From positions 62,001 to 126,000 of the forward strand of contig JAGYVD010000006.1 of NCBI GenBank assembly GCA_021209875.1: 64,000 nt of DNA, in the 5' to 3' direction. The first letter of the stretch is position 1, and every line of letters starts with the position of its first letter. The notes under the pieces are model-generated. The model did no database searches. It saw nothing but the letters and a program-made list of their open reading frames with translations, and was not told the DNA's origin. Shown piece by piece: positions 34,465-47,190 of the stretch. The stretch comes from Rosellinia necatrix. Its lineage: Eukaryota > Ascomycota > Sordariomycetes > Xylariales > Xylariaceae. The translations under genes were made by a program, and so were the position numbers.

Positions 34465-34535
34465 ACACACACACACACACAGACACACACATACCTATAC
34501 ACACATACATACACATACACACACCTCGCAACCAC
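34465..34535 (+). repeat. CA-rich microsatellite
   Basis: ACAC repeats broken by AGAC, TACC and ATAC units over about 70 bases. Confidence 0.9.
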
Positions 34536-35195
34536 ACAGCCACGCAGACCGGCATAAGCGTGAGAGGATTGGGGGGAGAATTGGAATGTGAATGGGACTC
34601 GAAGAATGGAACTTGAAGAGCGGAGGGCACTGGTGCTAAGGGGAGAGGAAGGGAGGAAGAGTCTGATGCGGAATGGATGATGGGTGACGTCCGAAGGATA
34701 TCTCGCCAAAACAACCAGCAGTTGCCCACTTACACAATGTGTCTCCGCAATGGTGTTGGTACCTATCCAGGTCAACAGGGACGCTTTACAAGCCAGGTGG
34801 CGAGCAGTGGCGAACTTCTTTGGAGGCGAAGGTGGAGGGGGGGAAGGGGCGGTGCTTCGATCACAGCAGCTGCTCTTAGAAGACTGTACAAAAATGAAGA
34901 TGTAGGGGTTGGGATAATCCGAGAGTTGAAGAGCCAGACGACTTTAAGGAATTCAAGAAAGAAGAAGAGGAATTCCGTTTTGGAAATGGACAAGATTTAG
35001 GTTGTCAAGTTTAGTTCCGACCTCCAGAAAATCTCCACAGCCTAGTTAGTTGGTACACCACACACACCTTCGATAGCTACCTACATGGGCAGTACATATG
35101 TAGGTGAGGAACCGGGGGGCGGCGGACAAGGGGCTGGCTGCGCGAGGCCATTTGTTCGATCCAAACGGGATGGATTAGGTAGTGTGCTATGTAAC

Positions 35196-35265
35196 CACCT
35201 AGGTACCTACTTACCAAGCAGGTAGGCGAGGTTACCTACTTACCTAGTTGGTGTAGGATGATAGG
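35196..35265. repeat. TAGG/TACCTAGGTA tract
   Basis: ACCTAGGTACCTACTTACC, CAGGTAGGCGAGG and TTACCTACTTACCTAG units, with a further GTAGGTAGGTAG at about 35321-35332. Confidence 0.85.
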
Positions 35266-38007
35266 TAACGGCACCTAGAGCCTCTCCTCTACCTCTCTTG
35301 ACCTTTGGGGCGGACACCGTAGGTAGGTAGTTAGCCCCGTCTCTGCGTTTGTTAATTCTTGTTGAGGATATCATGGGATGGGTACCGTATCGGATGGGTT
35401 ACTTCCCCCAACAACTACTCGTGGTGGCGCTCGAGCCTCTACCTAGGCCAGTGGTTTCCTGGGGCAGTGATGCCCGCAGACAGGCCTAGGCATAGATTGG
35501 TTTTAGAGACGGCGACAGCCCCTCCTGATGCCCCTCACATGAGGTATTGTAGGTAGGTATCGAGTTGATCCAAGGCCCCTGGCACCGTCGTGGCTGTAGG
35601 GTACCGGGTTGGTAGAAGACTAAGTTTTTTGACAAGTCAACCCTGCACCAAGCTGTCATAGATTTCCGCGTATTAGATACTAATCAACCTCTGTAGGAAC
35701 TTAAAGTGGTGTTAGTTAAGGATAGACGTTTGGAGTACCTGCTGAGTACACACAGACGACGTATTAGATCACCATCCCAATATGTGTGTCCCTGAACTAG
35801 TGGGTACAATGGACACGACGCTATAGTCGGTGCCACAGGGCATGCATGATGCATCCAAAGCAGCCAATGGCGCCGTGGTCATTCGCCCGTGTGCCTCCTC
35901 TCATTGGCCATTGCTGGGGTCCGATCCGTCCTTTTGACACCACATTCGTTCACGGTGTTTCAGCAGACAGCTCATGCACTGTCCAGCGTAAATCTGAGAC
36001 GGCAACAATATCCATCGAGTCCAGTTCAAGTTGTGTGTAAGTGTAGCTAACTATAAGATACGAGACAGGGAATACCTAGTAACTATCTATCTACTACTAG
36101 GCGATCACTTTTTATCTTTCCTCTTTTTATGGACGATCCACAACCTCTAACAAGAATTAGACAGCGGACGGTAAACCTGTAGATGCCTACACCGCATCTG
36201 GTGTCTAAAATACAGTTCTTGCTAGCGGAGTGGGATAGCATGGCTAGTTAGTTATTGTGGGCTCAAAACAGGAGGGTGCACCCCGACCACGCCCTGACCA
36301 TCCGTCATCAGCCTCATAGCTGCCTCCCCCACGCCTAATCGTCTAATACCATCCCCACCACAAAACCAGTCTGTTTGAGCAAATTCAGTTGTCACCTGAG
36401 CCAGACTAATGGGAATACTGTCGGTGAGGGAAAGGGCATCTCATTGACACATTCAGCCCTCCTTTCTTGATCTCGGCCCGTGTGTCCGTCTCTGCCTGCC
36501 CATCAAGAAATCGCTGGTGACTGTTGTTCAAGCCCAGTCAGATCCATTTTACCATCATAGTGTACATAGGCGTACCTATTCTGGATCCCCGGAATTGGTA
36601 TTGAACCTCCGCCCGGTCCGAGCTGGCTCTAGGCGTTGTGGCAGTGAAAACCCAATTAATATGTACCGATAACTAGCGCGTACTGCTCTCCCCGCCTTAC
36701 TTAGTCAGATGCACAGAAGATGGAGTTGAGAGTCACCAGCAGTGTATTGTAGAGGAAGAGCTTCAATCGAAAGGTCCATTATGCTAATCACAGTATTACC
36801 AAAAAGAGAAAGACAAAATACTAGACAGAAAGGGGCAATGTATGTCAATGTTGACATATGCCTCCGAATAGGGTGACGGCATAACACGTTGGTAATACGT
36901 CCCACAGATTTCTATAAGATCCAAGCCATTGTAGTGTCAAGAGTAACTAGATAGTAATTACACAAGAGGTATCCCTACCACCTAGGCTCTCGATGACGGC
37001 ATGTTAAGTAGATAGGTACCCATCACCCCACAGTCAGTGCCTAGTAACGATACGAAAGAAAGCGACTCGTGGGTGTAAATGAAAACAGGGCACAATGATG
37101 CAAAAAATAGAAGGGCCCAAAATTAAACATGCGTGAAAACAAGAATCCAACGACCCAGCAGTTAGTTACATACAGTAAGTCGTAAGTCGTATATGTGGGT
37201 TCTTTACACACCTAGCCTCCCTAGGTACCTACCCAGGTAGATGGTATATCAGTTTGATATGTATCTATTCCGAGATTCATCTGGCCGATCCCAAGATCGA
37301 GTGGATTGTTCAGGCATAACGTCCCAGAGGTAAAGAATACCACCAAGTTAGGTATCCAATATCGCAACTCCGCGTCCCACCCAAGTTCACCCATCACTCA
37401 GATTTAGTTACATATCACGCATCGCCGTCATTTCTTGAAGTGGTGTTTGAATGTGGTCCCTCTAAGCCTTACCAGAACTTTGATATGAATAAAGATAGGC
37501 AGCTTTAGTCTCTACAGATGATTGATACTGCTGATTTCGATAGCGCCTATTGCCCACTGACAGAACGTCCAAGTCAGAGGGCTAGAAGAGGTGCAGCTGC
37601 GCACCAATTCATACAACCGGGACCGGCTCACATCGGAGACGACCACCAAAGCCATGTTCTCTACTGGCTGAAGTTAAAACTGAATTTTCATTCGGGAAAT
37701 CCGAGGTATCTCTTCCCAGCCGGCTACTAAAGGAACTAATCTAGTACCATACCCGGACGCAAATAAAAGATACTGGACCTGTTCATACAATATCCGTGAC
37801 GCCAATACACCAGCCCTCGATGTTTGCCGTCGTTCTTCCTCTTTAGTATTGTCTTCCATCCTCAACATCATGGGTCATCCATGTCTCTCGTCGCCTTCCG
37901 CAGAGGAAGCCCCATCGCGTGTGCGTCGTCATCGCCAATAATATCATGCCAGATGGAACCTCGCAAACCCGCTCGGTCGGCTAGGTGGTAAGCAAGACAT
38001 ATGCACC

Positions 38008-38769
38008 TTATATAATCATCTGCGCAACGCCTTGGCCACCGAGGGTCTTGCTCCCAACAAAGGCCTGGCCTTTTAAACCAGCTAGAGCATAGCAGATGGC
38101 GGTGAAGGTAAGAACAACGGCGGCAGCGATCAGGCTGCTAGGTGTAACAATGATGCTCAGATACTGGACAAGTGCCAAGACGCCATAGGCACCAGCACGC
38201 GCATAGTTGGTAGAGATCTTGCGGATCGCGGCATCGAACGTGGATGAAGTAGGGCAAATTCGTAGCAGGAGTGGTACCTCGAGGAATAGGATAACAAAGG
38301 ACGAGACTCTGTTCCAAATCTGGTTAGCCATCGTAGGTCCCCCGAGAGCTCTCCAGGGCCGGTGACTCACAGGCAAATGATGGCAAATATGATAAGGAGA
38401 ATATGGAAAAGGTTAAAGAAGTTGGCGATGCCCAGTGCGAAGCATAGGATCATGGACAGGATTCCTAGCCTATAATGAGCAAAAAGGATATTAGCTTCAA
38501 ACTCATCGCACGCCCCAACACCCCCCAGACCATCCCCAGACCATCTCGGGCAGGACCATAGCGTCAAAATCCCGGCGAGCGGTCCTGACTCTCTGCCCGC
38601 CAGTGGTCGGTTCGATGAAGCAGCTTACCATTGTCCGTAAATGCCTAGGTCGCAAAAGTTAGATCCAAGTTCATCCATCGCCGGGGGTGCAGTTGAATGG
38701 TACGAATGGGAGGGAATGGCGGAGAGACTCACTGAAGTTTCTTGTGGCGAACTCGTCCTTAATCGACAT
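38008..38769 (-). CDS. TVP18: Golgi membrane protein Tvp18
   Basis: Four exons: 38769-38733, 38644-38629, 38469-38371 and 38308-38008, giving 150 residues, the family length. The protein begins MSIKDEFATRNFSIYGQWLG, where the second exon is only 16 bases and supplies most of SIYGQW. Four membrane segments are visible: LGILSMILCFALGIANFFNL, HILLIIFAIICLVSSFVILF, a segment around ARAGAYGVLALVQYLSIIV, and SSLIAAAVVLTFTAICYALA. Family motifs EVPLLLRICPTS and GLKGQAFVGSKTLGGQGVAQ are present. Tvp18 is a Tlg2-vesicle Golgi protein of unclear biochemical role. All junctions have GT/AG ends and close in frame. It is isolated, with long gene-free DNA on both sides. Confidence 0.93.
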
Positions 38770-40829
38770 AGTGAAGATGCGCGGGCTGTAGTGGTAAGCT
38801 GGCTACAATCGCAAAGATCGGCTGGATGCTGAGCGGTGCTATTCCGGTGCGGAAATAATCTCGGATTTCGATGATATGATGCTGACGACCGCGACTCTGG
38901 TATGATGCGCAGGGCAGGTACGGGCAGCGGATTTCCTTCAAACCTTAGGGAAATGGTATCGCGGGGATCAATAGTAGGTATATGGTAATCGGCGGGCGGT
39001 TGGACGAGTTGCTTGGATGAATGGAGGGGATTGGCGACTGTGATTGTTTTAGAATTGAGTAGTTATTGAGTAGTTACCGAGTAAGACGAACAACATGTGT
39101 CCAATCCAATTGAGGGAGCTTTCGGGTGGACCCCTGGGCGACCAGGCGACGACGACCGCACCAGCTAATCAACTAGCCGCCAGCCTACCTTAGGTAAGAA
39201 GTAGGTAGGTAGGTAGGTAGGTAGGTAGGTACTTACACCCAGGTAGGCACTTACTTAGGTAGCGAAGTAGTTCCATTCAACACGCAACGCAAGCACTGGG
39301 GCAGGGCACTTTGCTCCTGCCATTCACTCGGTATGTAACGAATGCCGCTTGCCGAATGTATGTGGTAGGTAAGTACCTACCAGAGCTCAATATACATCCC
39401 CACCAGAGCTCGAGCAAATATAGGTATCCCACACGTACCCTATATGGTGGGGGTTGTGTTAAAAATAGGCGCCATAGCGTCTCTACAGTACATGCAGCAT
39501 ACATTCGTACCACCTTCTAATCGATTGATAGAACGGTAGAACTGCTTCGGGTCTGTACCTCTACTTTGAGGCCTCACATTTCAGTTGTGCCTGCCCGCCT
39601 CAAAAGGCAACACCATAACCTCAAACTGCTGGGCGGGGGAGAGAATCAGGCATCCGTATGCCGCCATAGTGCACGTACGTGTCAACGTAATAGGTATGCT
39701 GCGCCCAGCACCGTCGACCATAGGTACCACAAGCTCTACTACTAACCAGCTGACCATTTCCCCGGGTCTCGCTGAACTTCTTTTCCCCTCTTCACACACA
39801 TCTAGGGCTCTATCTTACACATCACTACTAAGTACTATCTAGGCTTCCATTTGGGCGATACCACTATCTCTCGACGGCTTGCTGACGCGTTGATAAAGCA
39901 ACAAAATCTCTTCATAATTGAATTAGCCTAATCAAGTCATACCCACTACGTAAAAGAAAACGACCACGCAGCCAAGCAGCCAAGTAGGATATTCAATATG
40001 CCTCCCTCCTCCTCCAAGGCAGGCCTAGCCATCTACATAGTAGGTATATACAGAGTAAGTATGGACGTAGCGTTGCGGGGGTCCTTGCGATCCGTGCCGA
40101 ACGGGACCAGTACAAGTATGTAATCGGTAAACCAGGGTGACAAATTCAGACCATGGCAGACCGTGTACACGTAGTAACTAGGATTTATCCGACCCTAACA
40201 ACGACAGCGGGGGGAAGGTGAGATAGTGCGCTCAAACCGCCTTTCTTCCCAACAGCAAACCAGAAGGACAACTACAAGAGCCCCTAGGTAGGTATCCCAC
40301 CTTTATTCCCAACATTGCTACAGGTAGCTCATACATGAGGATTGGCTCGCGCTCCTAGCTGTCGGTCAGTCCACCATATCTGCTCCAATATACACCTCAA
40401 GGAAGAGGATCAGTCGACGACAACATAACTGTCGAGGGGGAAGAAAGAAAAGAAAAAAAAGAAAAGAGAGGGGGAAACCACTCGCAATATCCTCCAGGTA
40501 GAAGACGTCTCTGTTCGAATCATACTACCACATAATTGTGAATACTGATACTGAGCCGAATGCGCCTCCCGTTTCCCATTCACTTACCTACCTTGATCCT
40601 CTCAATGCCCCCTTATTCTTCCCGCCTGGTTGGTATGCGATGGAATATCATCTCCCCGCTAGGAGATAAATATAATATAAATATTTAAGCCATTCTGATG
40701 TTCCGCAGCTGGCTAACGACCTTTTAGGATATTTTAGAACCCATATCACTATATCTCTGTTGGTAAATAGACATATCCTAGCGCTGGGTCTTGGAGAAAT
40801 CTACAGGCTCATAATAAGACCACACCAAG
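38770..40829. other. Intergenic 2.1 kb, no gene seen
   Basis: Between TVP18 and the P450 gene, divergent. Contains the strongest TAGG run of the window (39187-39262) and an A/G-rich run near 40440-40475. No coding sequence recognised. Confidence 0.5.
39187..39262 (+). repeat. TAGG tetranucleotide run
   Basis: About eight consecutive TAGG units (near 39201-39230) flanked by TACCTTAGG and CCCAGGTAGGCACTTACTTAGG. Most regular example of the dispersed motif in this window. Confidence 0.9.
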
Positions 40830-42489
40830 ATGGTATCTCTCCTTGATATGTTGGCCTTGTCGCCCGCAGCAACATGCATCGCGAGCGCTGTTGCAATGTA
40901 CGCCCTGGTATACTGGTACTCGACACAGAAGTGGGATGTTAAAGAACCGCCCGTTATTACCTCCGGTATTCCCTTCATTGGACACCTCGTAGGGATGGCC
41001 ATATACGGAGGGAGATATATAAAAGATTTGGGGTATTGGTCATTTCCGTAATTGGTTTAAAACTGCCTCTAACAGTCATCTTAGGATACGGAATAGGCAT
41101 CTTCCTATCTTCACGCTGCCAGTCCCAAGATCCCGCATTTACATTGTGACAGAGCCATCCCTTGCTGCCGCGGTTCAACGGGCTTCTAAGGTTTTATCCT
41201 TTACGCCTATTATCCCCGAGGTAACTGGACGTGTTCTTGGGTTGGACAAAGCCACCATAGATATAACCCGCAAAAACTTGGACCCTGGACCAGGGGACAA
41301 GCGTGGATTTCTAGCCGACATCCAAGATATGGTATATGTTTCGTTCGGCCCTGGAGCTTACCTCAACGAAATTAGTTTGGAGGCAGCTCGAGAGCTGAGG
41401 AGCGAAATACTTGCTTTCGGCGCCTCCTGGGTCGCCCAGCCTGGTCTTGAAAAGCCCGTGGATCTCCTCGCATGGGTCCGACATGTTGTCACCGTATCAA
41501 CAGCGAAGTACTTCTACGGTCCTCAGAACCCTCTTGCCATAGATCCAAAGCTTGAAGAGAATTTCTGGGATTTTGATCGTGGCCTCGGCAAGTTGCTCGT
41601 GAACGTGCTTCCCTCTGTGACCGCAGGGAAGGCGTACAAGGGTAGGGAACTACTGGTTAAGGCACTCGAGGAGTACTTAGAGAATGGACGTCATAGAACG
41701 GGCTCAGCGATAGTAAAGAAGCGTGTGGAAATTGCTCTTCAACACGGATGGACGCTTCGTGCCACGGCACGCTCAGAGCTCTCGTTCCTATTTGCCGGTA
41801 TTGTTAACGCGACCACTTCGACATTTTGGATACTGCTTCAGTTATTTGCGCAACCCGAACTTCTGTCTGCGGTGCGCGAGGAGGTCACCGAAATCCTGAG
41901 GCCAGAAGGCGGCGGCGAAGACGCACACCTCAAGAATTATGAGCTCAATATCTTGGATCTTAGAGATCGTTGCCCTATGCTTATTGCCGTGTACCGGGAA
42001 TGCTTGCGCTTAGGATCTGATAACTATTCTACACGAATGGTCAAGGAGAACACCTTGTTAGCAGACCGTTACTACTTGAAGAAAGGCGCCGTTGTCCAGA
42101 TTGCCGGAGGCGTTATGCATGCCGATCGATCGATATGGGGTGATAGTGTCGAAGAGTTCAACCCTACCCGTTTCCTTGCAGGTGGGCAACAACTAGGGAA
42201 CGCGAAGCAAATGCCGATACACCCGGCTGCCTTCCGCGCCTTTGGTGGTGGTAAGACACTTTGTCCAGGTCGCCACTTTGCCATGAACGAGATACTGACC
42301 CTCGTGTCATTGACGATTTTGATGTTCGATATGAGGGCCCCCGACGGAGGTAGGATTAAGGTGCCAAGAAAAAATGACGGCGTCCTCCCCGTCCATATCC
42401 TAGAACCTATTTCTCCGGTCAAAGTCCTGGTTTCGAGACGCTATGACGGACATGCAGAAATTTGTTCGAAGATCGAATTCAACATGTAG
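40830..42489 (+). CDS. Cytochrome P450, CYP7/CYP8-like
   Basis: Exons 40830-41032 and 41085-42489 (52-base intron with a CTAAC branch site) give 535 residues. An N-terminal membrane anchor spans about 10-32. The I-helix motif near residue 305 reads AGIVNATTSTF: Asn stands where most P450s have an acidic residue, as in the CYP7/CYP8 group (sterol hydroxylases, prostacyclin synthase). ExxR is ECLR near 370. PTRFLAGG and the heme loop FGGGKTLCPGRHFA near 453-466 supply the Cys thiolate ligand. The protein is intact. Substrate unknown: fungal members of this group act on sterols, fatty acids or secondary metabolites. No reductase, synthase or transporter gene lies beside it, so a biosynthetic cluster is not supported. 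It lies in gene-poor DNA and converges on a frameshifted DOPA dioxygenase gene. Confidence 0.92.
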
Positions 42490-44006
42490 TTATCAGGCAG
42501 TCGACTATTGTGCGATGGCCCAACGTTTTTAGCTATCTGCCATGGGGGATAAATAGGGCGACTTCGCTGCAGGCGGGTGTGGTCGTGCAGTCCTTCAAGG
42601 CCGCTTGTGCTCCGCCAGAGGCGCTCCCCATTTAGTTTGTTTCCAAGATATATACTATTCGCACAGCACTGCTTATACCACATGGGACCTACGTAGATAC
42701 GGGATCTGCCTATGTCGGAAACCGTATCAGGGGCCGAGGCATGCATAGAGACCAGAATATGGCTCTGGGATGATCCGTGAAGAGCCTTCGATAATCAATC
42801 ATTTTGCCATCTCAACGATTGATATAAGATAACTGCAAATCGAAACCAAGATTGCTCCTCTCGAAGTACAACGTAGCCTTTATTTTGTCTCCGTTCTCTT
42901 ACCGAGTCAGTTTTATATCAACTAGAGAATCTATGCCACATTCACGCAACTTCACCAGACTATAGTTAAGAACCGCTCTTCTTAAGTTTCATTGGGTGAC
43001 CTAACGGCGGAATTCGCGATTGCGCGGAGCCTGCGCCCGACCCTACTAATCTACTATATTGATATGACATGCCTTACGCCTGAGCCACATTATGGGCTAT
43101 TTTAACATCTTGAATGGGGGTTGACCCAGTGCTTCCGAATCGTAGTCTCGCAAGTCTCGATCGTTGTATCAGTATAGCATCGTGATATGCAAGACCGGAG
43201 CTGATCGGAGTTACAAGTATACCTTACCTGCATTTCACTTGCAAGGCAGGACTCGGCATACGCGAGGGCTGTCTCATGTGGGTAACTCTCACGTACATGC
43301 ATCATCTTGTGTAATGAAGGCAACCGAGACCATCAGGTTGACGTCATACCTAGACACAGCGACGAGCAGGCACGATTTGGTGCATTGGCACTATATCTTG
43401 CACTATATCTTGCACTATATCTTGCACTCTTACCTGACTGACTGGCGATCTCCTACAGCGTCCCGGGAAAATGATGGGATGCGCGCGACATTACTCGTCC
43501 ATGTGTGGGAGATGCTCGCGAAAACCATAGTCGGAGCGACTCTGTCAAGTCTGATCTGATTTTCACATTGATGAGGCTGCGGAAACGTATAACTAGGTAA
43601 CTAACGATTGCTTAGATAATGTAGAACAGGGTAGATTCAAGCGCCCAGATTGTCACCCCGATCGAGACGTGGTGGCGTAAGACCCTGGCCGTGCCTGGAC
43701 CTCGCTTCCGACAAGTTATTGGATAATTAATGGATACGATAGTCTGGGGGTCCTAGGATTTCCTCGGGAGGGTGGGTGGCGAAGATGTGATTCGTCTCGC
43801 TTGCTTCCATGCCAAACCCAATGCCACCCTCCCTCGCCCTAGGCCTCCCCCTAGACCTCCCCTCAGGCCGACGCAACTTTTTAGAGAGCGCATCGTCCAC
43901 GACGATGGCATTCATATCACACCTCTCGCAACAGGAATCAAAGTAGTATTCTACCCCCTAAGGTCGGAAGTGTGGTGTCGCCCGGACCCCCTCGCTACCC
44001 ATCCCA
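42490..44006. other. Convergent intergenic 1.5 kb
   Basis: Between the P450 and DOPA dioxygenase stops. Contains a 12-base tandem repeat at 43389. The open frames at 43164-43559 and 43772-44032 show no family likeness. Confidence 0.5.
43389..43424 (+). repeat. 12-base tandem repeat, three copies
   Basis: CACTATATCTTG repeated three times exactly, then CACTCT. Confidence 0.95.
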
Positions 44007-44822
44007 TTACAGGCTATCGAGGAACATGGTGAAGTCCAGGGGGATCCGCTCGCCCATCCAGATGGCCCTCTCGGAATGGTTCCGCAGCTCGGTTGCGGCA
44101 TGCGACTGGTCGGGCTCGACCGTGTTGGGGTGGACGAGCACCGAGAGCGGGCCCCGCCAGATCGTCAGCCACGACACGAAGGCGCCGAACTGCGCCGGCG
44201 TGAACAGGTTGACCTCGAACATCGCCACGGGGTGTGGGCCGATCGGCCGGTCCCAGAACGTGTAAATCCGAAGTTCCGGGACTGCATGCGGCCTGTCAGT
44301 GCACCTGCCGGGGGCGCAGTGGATCGGGGAAGTTTGCTAGTCGGATTTAAATTTACGGAAACGAGATAATGAGATATGGACATGGTAGGTAGCTGGGAGG
44401 TTCGCTAATGATGCTGTGCGTAACGTGACTTACATTCTCGCCTAATGCGCTCCCAGAGTGCCTTGGCGTACTCTGTTTGTTGTTTGTTGTTCTGGTAGTA
44501 GTAGATGTGCACGTCACTTCGGCCGCCCGGTCATCGGTTAGCCTCGACTCCGCACGCTCTGTTGTATGGGTGCCCGAGATAGGGAGGGGGAAAGGGGGGG
44601 GGGAGATGCTAAAGACAAGAAGTGTGCAGTGGCACTCACAACCCTCCGCGGCGCCCATTGTCGAGCGGTTCCGTGAACTTCTCGTACGCGCTGCTCAGCT
44701 CGTCGTTTTTGGGGTTCACGAAGCTCTTCCCATCTTCGGCCCGCTCGGTCGGAAGCGGAGGGGCGTTCTCATACCCCCTCCAGCGGCCCGGGATACGTAC
44801 GTTTTTGCAATGGCGGCCCCAT
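44007..44822 (-). CDS. DOPA 4,5-dioxygenase-family protein, frameshifted in exon 1
   Basis: Exons 44822-44640, 44516-44434 and 44281-44007. Exon 1 opens MGPPLQKRTYPGPLEG and then must shift by one base at a run of five C (44774-44778 on the plus strand) to continue YENAPPLPTERAEDGKSFVN. With one base fewer, all three exons join in frame to 179 residues, the usual family length. Family motifs: NGRRGGFDVHIYYYQ (metal-ligand His), YAKALWERIRREFPELRIYT, FWDRPIGPHPVAMFEVNLFT, GPLSVLVHPNT, ERAIWMGERIPLD. Members cleave the catechol ring of DOPA, the betalain/muscaflavin pathway reaction; most fungal homologues have unknown substrates. As written, the gene would give a product of about 16 residues. 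Either it is a young pseudogene or the extra G is an assembly error. The rest shows no decay. Confidence 0.85.
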
Positions 44823-45484
44823 CGTCGTTATGTTATGTTCAATTGATCAAAGACGGGATCCTGGCAACAAGAGTGCGTGGTGTGTGAACTGTCTCCGACA
44901 CGGGTCTGGACCGCGTACCTCTGCGTCCAGAGAGAGGCTCTTCAAATAGGGATTCGCAATCTGGTGGTTACATTGTCTCATCAAACGGTAGGCCGCCCAG
45001 TCGGCCGAAAATTCGCGGTATGGTGCCGGTCTTGTGATCCGGGGCGCGCGCCAGTCTATTGTTCTAGCCCAATTAGGGCGGGTTCTACTACAGTAGTAGC
45101 TGCTGCGTAATACGTTGATAATTATTGCTTGGTAATTCACAACCACAGCTAGTTATTAGGTAACCCAAAATCAGGTTTCGATTTGTTGCCCAGGTATCTC
45201 TTGGGATGGTGCGGGCAGTGTGAGTGGTATGAGGACGATGAAGTATACCCAGTGAACAGAGGCCTTGAAGGTGTATACTGTAACATACTGTGAATGATAA
45301 GACCGTACGGAAGCGCCAATACTTCATCAGAATGTCACTCTATGAGTTGAGTGTATGGGTATAACTACCTAACTAAACCTGTTGCAGGCAAATGAAGGTG
45401 GGGTGGGGCTATCTATGTCGCCTACACTACAGATGTGATCCGAAATCCCCATGAAGAATCGCATCAATACGTGCGCTTATAAAC

Positions 45485-45694
45485 TTAATCGTCTGCCTGG
45501 GACTGGCACACCAGCCTGACTTGTTTTTCCTCTCTTCCCTTTTTATGTGATCTATATCCTAGGCTACCATATTCATGAATCAAGTAGCTAACGTAACCCG
45601 GGCCGTTGGGCTTGCGGCATAAGGGATGGGCACCGACAGTAGTGATGTCGTCCGTAATTTGGTAACCTGGTGGTAGTTTGTCATCTCTGCACAT
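45485..45694 (-). other. Possible gene relic
   Basis: An open block of 69 residues with varied composition (DKLPPGYQITDDITTVGAHP, NGPGYVSYLIHEYGSLG). It reads like protein but I recognise no family and find no flanking exons. Low confidence; it may be chance. Confidence 0.2.
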
Positions 45695-46792
45695 TGTAGG
45701 TTTGTTATTGAAGAGACAAACAAGACACGGATACTACTATGCAACTATAAGCGAAAATAGATCGGTTAAGGTAGGACTAGAGTACTGAGAAGTCGAGATC
45801 GAGATCGAGATAGTAGGGGTGCTGATACCGTTTGAATATATCACACAAATAACCGAATCATCCTCATTTGTTCAAAGCGTTTGATGTGGAATTGTGGCAA
45901 AACAAGGAGGCTCATCGCCGTTTCTAACGCATTTCGCTAACTTTGACTTGAAACCGTGACTAGCTATCTTCGCTTGGGCTCTTTCGTGTTAGCCAGCTTG
46001 TTGTGTATGATGATAGGAAATAAAGGTATTAGTCAGGGTTCTGAAGCGCAGGGGCCATGTGTCGTCCAGCGGTGCCAAAATGCTTTGAAGAATGGATGGT
46101 CTCGAATATGTTCCGTGGATGTTTGAACCTCGCTCCTTTCGAGCATGGGATAGCGCGGTTGTGATCTTTCTTCCCTGGCATTAATGGTTGACGCGAGTTG
46201 TCACTTAAACGGGTGTTTCGAAAACCGTGTGCTAGGTAGCGAGCGGTGAGCCAATAGGCACGGAGCTAATTGAGCGGACCATGCTGAAATGCCTCTGCTC
46301 CGGTTGGATAGCGGCCGCTCCCGAAAACAGCTGATACCAAGCCGCCTACACTACACGATATTCTAGAATGCATCCCTTTGCTATATTGCCATGTGGTGGC
46401 TCCGCCAGTCTTACTGGGGCAATGCTAACACAGCATATATATAGAAAAGGGCGAATTAGACGTTGGAGACTCGACACGAATAGGGCTGACCAAAGTCGCC
46501 GGATAGAGTGTCGTAATTATCGTATTGTCGGCCGTAATGTGGCCGCTGACTAGTTGTCGGGTCTTGTTGGGATTCGGGTTAGGGAAAATGGGTTCATACT
46601 TGCATATGTATAAGGCAGCGGTAACAAAATGACGGTAAAGCGGAAAATATGTTTCCATGTGCGTACTAAGAAATCGTACGATGAAAAAGTGAGTCTTGGG
46701 ATGAGGGAGCGATTTGCTTGAAAGCATATTATGCTGGGTTAGGGAGGTACCTATCTTCCTCCCTGCATAAACGTAATCAGCATACATATGCA

Positions 46793-47190
46793 TCATAGAT
46801 GAGATCGGTACCTACCTAGCTCAGGCTCTGTTGATCCTCTGCCACCTACGATCTCACTAGTGGTCCCGAGCATCTCGTTAGCAGGCGTACGCAGTCCGGT
46901 GGTAGCGGCCGCGGAACCCGACGCGGTTGTGTTAATGACCGGGTTATTGATGAACCGCAGCGTGCGCGGATACCACGACGCCGGGGTCATCTCATGTTCT
47001 GCGGGTCCTTTAATCACCGGGGACGTCCGCTCTAGCTAGTGTAGTGTAGATGCTTTGCACTCGTGCGCGGCCGATGAGGTTGACTCTCAGATACGCGAGG
47101 CACAGACGGTGGAGCGTGTCGCGGAGGAATACGTACGGTAGGGTCTTATCGAGATTGGACAATGCGAAGACACACGTACTATTGATCTTT
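46793..47190 (-). other. Possible decayed gene, two coding-like blocks
   Basis: On the minus strand, about 47190-47013 reads VFALSNLDKTLPYVFLRDTL, HRLCLAYLRVNLIGRARVQS, IYTTLARADVPGD then a stop. In another frame 47017-46793 continues IKGPAEHEMTPASWYPRTLR, FINNPVINTTASGSAAATTG, LRTPANEMLG. The GC-rich, non-repetitive composition and adjoining frames suggest one broken gene, or exons of a gene I cannot assemble. No family recognised. Confidence 0.3.

Larger units (their letters stand above)
33272..38007. other. Long gene-free stretch, 4.7 kb
   Basis: From the AIM21 start to the TVP18 stop. It holds several TAGG tracts (33712-33745, 35196-35330, 37215-37250), an 11-base tandem repeat at 34311, a CA run at 34465 and a TA run near 33967. 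No family match or long coding frame was found on either strand. Confidence 0.5.

Noticed and set aside
39187..39262. TAGG run as an internal telomere relic
   Set aside because: The unit is TAGG, not TTAGGG, and similar tracts are mixed-strand and scattered between genes.
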